A stretch of 6,398 nucleotides of DNA, from assembly GCA_041629655.1 (NCBI GenBank), contig JBFKMV010000228.1, positions 1 through 6,398 on the forward strand, written 5' to 3'. Below, piece by piece: positions 5,114 to 6,398 of the stretch. Under the pieces are notes generated by a model that had not been told where the DNA came from, did not search any database, and saw only the letters and a program-made list of their open reading frames with translations. Position 1 is the stretch's first letter. Every line of letters begins with the position of its first letter. The DNA is from JBFKMV01 sp041629655 (GTDB taxonomy: Bacteria > Acidobacteriota > Polarisedimenticolia > Polarisedimenticolales > Polarisedimenticolaceae). The position numbers and the translations under genes were made by a program.

Positions 5114-6370
5114 CTAGTCGACCGCGTCGAGGCGCAGCGTGACGGAGAGCTTGAACCGCCGCCGGTCCGCACCCTCGCCGATCTCCACGGGCACCACGAT
5201 CGCTCGGGCGTCGCCGTCGGCCAGCCGGGCCACTTCGAGACCGGGATCGTCGAACAGGTCGTCGTCCTGCGCCGGCTCGGTCAGCAGCACCGCGTCGTCG
5301 GGTTGCTCGGCGTCCTCGTCGTCGTCGGTCACCGGCGGCTCGTCGTCGGGCATCGACATCGGCATCGGCATCGGCGGCGGCGGCTCGGCGGCGGCGGCCT
5401 CCACACCGCCCCGATCGTCCGGCGTGGCGGCGGTGACGGCCGGCGCGGCCGTCGGTACCGGGTCGAGCTCGAGGTGCACCTCGGTCACGGCATCGTCGCC
5501 GGCCGCATCCTCCTGCACGTCGTGCACCAGCCGGTCGATCTCGCGATCGCCGAAGGGCGGCAGCTCTTCGCCCGCCGCGGAAGCCGAAGCCACGGCCTGC
5601 GCCGCCGGCGCAGCCGCGGGAGCCGGCGGCGGGGACGCAGGCACGACGGGCTCCGGCGCCTCGGAGACGGGGATCGCCATCGTCGTCGCGGACGCGGCGG
5701 GACGCGCCGGCGCCACGGGCGGCGGAGGCGGGGCGCTCACCGCCGGCCTGGCGACGGTCTTGCCGGCCTTGCCGGCCTTCGGATCGTACTTCCTGGTCAG
5801 GTGCAGCAGCACCAGCTTGGTGATCGCCTTCAACGTGTCCTGCACGCCGATCCCGGTGGTTGCCACCGACTCGTAGAACGGGGCGTTGAAGCGGTTGAGC
5901 TCGGAGTTGAGCTGCTCGATCGAGCAGACCTTCGGCAGGTCGCGCTTGTTGAACTGGATCACGTGCGGCATGCTGCCCAGCTCCATCCCGTGCGCCTTGA
6001 GGTTCTCCTCGAGATTGCGGAACGACTCCAAGTTCGCCTTGACCATCTGCTCTTGCGAGTCGGCCACGAACACGATCCCGTCGGCGCCCTTGAGCACCAG
6101 CTTGCGCGTCTCGTTGTAGAACACCTGGCCCGGCACCGTGTAGAGCTGAACGCGGGTCTTCATGCCGCGGATCTCACCCAGATCGATCGGCAGGAAATCG
6201 AAGAAGAGCGTCCGGTCGGTCTTGGTCGCCAGCGAGAGCATCTTGCCCTTGACGTTCTGCGGCAGGTTCTGGTGGATGTACTGCAAGTTGGTCGTCTTGC
6301 CGCACAGACCGGGACCGTAGTAGACGACCTTGGCCGTCAGCTCGCGCGTGGCGTAGTTGAAGAGAACCAT
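5114..6370 (-). CDS. mglA: MglA-family Ras-like GTPase with long C-terminal extension
   Basis: A 418-residue protein. Residues 1-195 are a complete MglA-type small GTPase, the switch that sets cell polarity and motility in Myxococcus. The P-loop is GPGLCGKT (19-26) and switch I contains KTDRTLFFDF (50-59). Arg53 and Thr54 match the M. xanthus catalytic and Mg-binding positions. TVPGQ (78-82) supplies Gln82, NKRD (141-144) is the guanine-specificity motif, and SVATTGIGV lies at 168-176. M. xanthus MglA ends at about 195 residues. Here roughly 220 more follow: a Pro/Ala-rich linker (207-268), a possible helix DREIDRLVHDVQED (275-288), a second Pro/Asp/Glu-rich stretch (305-376), and a strand-like C-terminus (ARAIVVPVEIGE, then RRFKLSVTLRLD, 389-416). 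The ATG at 6370 has AGGGGAG just upstream. The MglB partner is not in the window; it could lie upstream. 'mglA' is a family name here, not proven orthology. Confidence 0.9.
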   Translation of the reverse strand: MVLFNYATRELTAKVVYYGPGLCGKTTNLQYIHQNLPQNVKGKMLSLATKTDRTLFFDFLPIDLGEIRGMKTRVQLYTVPGQVFYNETRKLVLKGADGIVFVADSQEQMVKANLESFRNLEENLKAHGMELGSMPHVIQFNKRDLPKVCSIEQLNSELNRFNAPFYESVATTGIGVQDTLKAITKLVLLHLTRKYDPKAGKAGKTVARPAVSAPPPPPVAPARPAASATTMAIPVSEAPEPVVPASPPPAPAAAPAAQAVASASAAGEELPPFGDREIDRLVHDVQEDAAGDDAVTEVHLELDPVPTAAPAVTAATPDDRGGVEAAAAEPPPPMPMPMSMPDDEPPVTDDDEDAEQPDDAVLLTEPAQDDDLFDDPGLEVARLADGDARAIVVPVEIGEGADRRRFKLSVTLRLDAVD

Positions 6371-6398
6371 CGATCTCCCCTTGCCGGCGCTACGGGCC

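Noticed and set aside
5139..5876. 245-codon plus-strand frame opposite the MglA extension
   Set aside because: The product is almost entirely Ser/Gly/Ala-rich, mirroring the biased Pro/Ala/Asp codons of the linker on the minus strand; no motif or SD supports it.
6371..6398. End of an upstream gene such as mglB at the right edge
   Set aside because: A TAG occurs on the minus strand in these 28 bases, but the stretch is too short to identify any coding sequence.

Overview
The window looks like chromosomal DNA from a GC-rich bacterium (about two thirds to 70% G+C by eye; third codon positions are almost all G or C). Every gene I can support is on the minus strand, so the biological order runs from high to low coordinates. 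An MglA-type polarity GTPase, a cyclic-nucleotide-binding/FHA protein and a scpA-scpB-rluB cluster suggest a Gram-negative lineage such as Myxococcota or another 'delta-proteobacteria-like' or Eisenbacteria/Acidobacteria-like group. The phylum cannot be fixed from this sequence alone.

Layout in transcription order: (1) 6370-5114, an MglA-family Ras-like GTPase carrying an unusual C-terminal extension of about 220 residues. (2) 5043-4120, an exported protein with HEAT-like helical repeats. (3) 4119-4023, an intergenic control region with a good sigma70-type promoter (TTGACT-17-CATACT) and a perfect palindrome just downstream of the predicted start point. (4) 4022-3261, a cytoplasmic protein joining a cyclic-nucleotide-binding domain to an FHA domain. 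(5) 3240-2617, a small exported protein of unknown function. (6) 2612-2581, a strong RNA hairpin abutting the scpA start. (7) 2580-368, scpA, scpB and rluB, tightly packed and probably translationally coupled. (8) 367-194, an intergenic region with a near-consensus promoter (TTGACA-17-TAGTAT) and a leader of about 110 nt containing two hairpins. (9) 193-1, the beginning of a gene that is probably rpsA (ribosomal protein S1), cut by the window edge.

How the genes work together: ScpA and ScpB are the kleisin and kite subunits that complete the SMC condensin for chromosome segregation. RluB modifies 23S rRNA, and S1 (if correctly called) acts in translation initiation; scpAB-rluB near rpsA is a recurrent bacterial arrangement. 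The upstream half is more accessory: a polarity GTPase and a second-messenger/phosphothreonine sensor, each followed by an exported protein of unknown role. The CNB-FHA gene lies 5' of scpAB with no obvious terminator between them, so its promoter may also drive the segregation genes.

I found no mobile elements, CRISPR arrays, tRNAs or rRNAs, and no clear evidence of a wholly new system. The best leads are the extended MglA, the CNB-FHA promoter region with its palindromes, the hairpin on the scpA start, and the structured leader before the probable rpsA.
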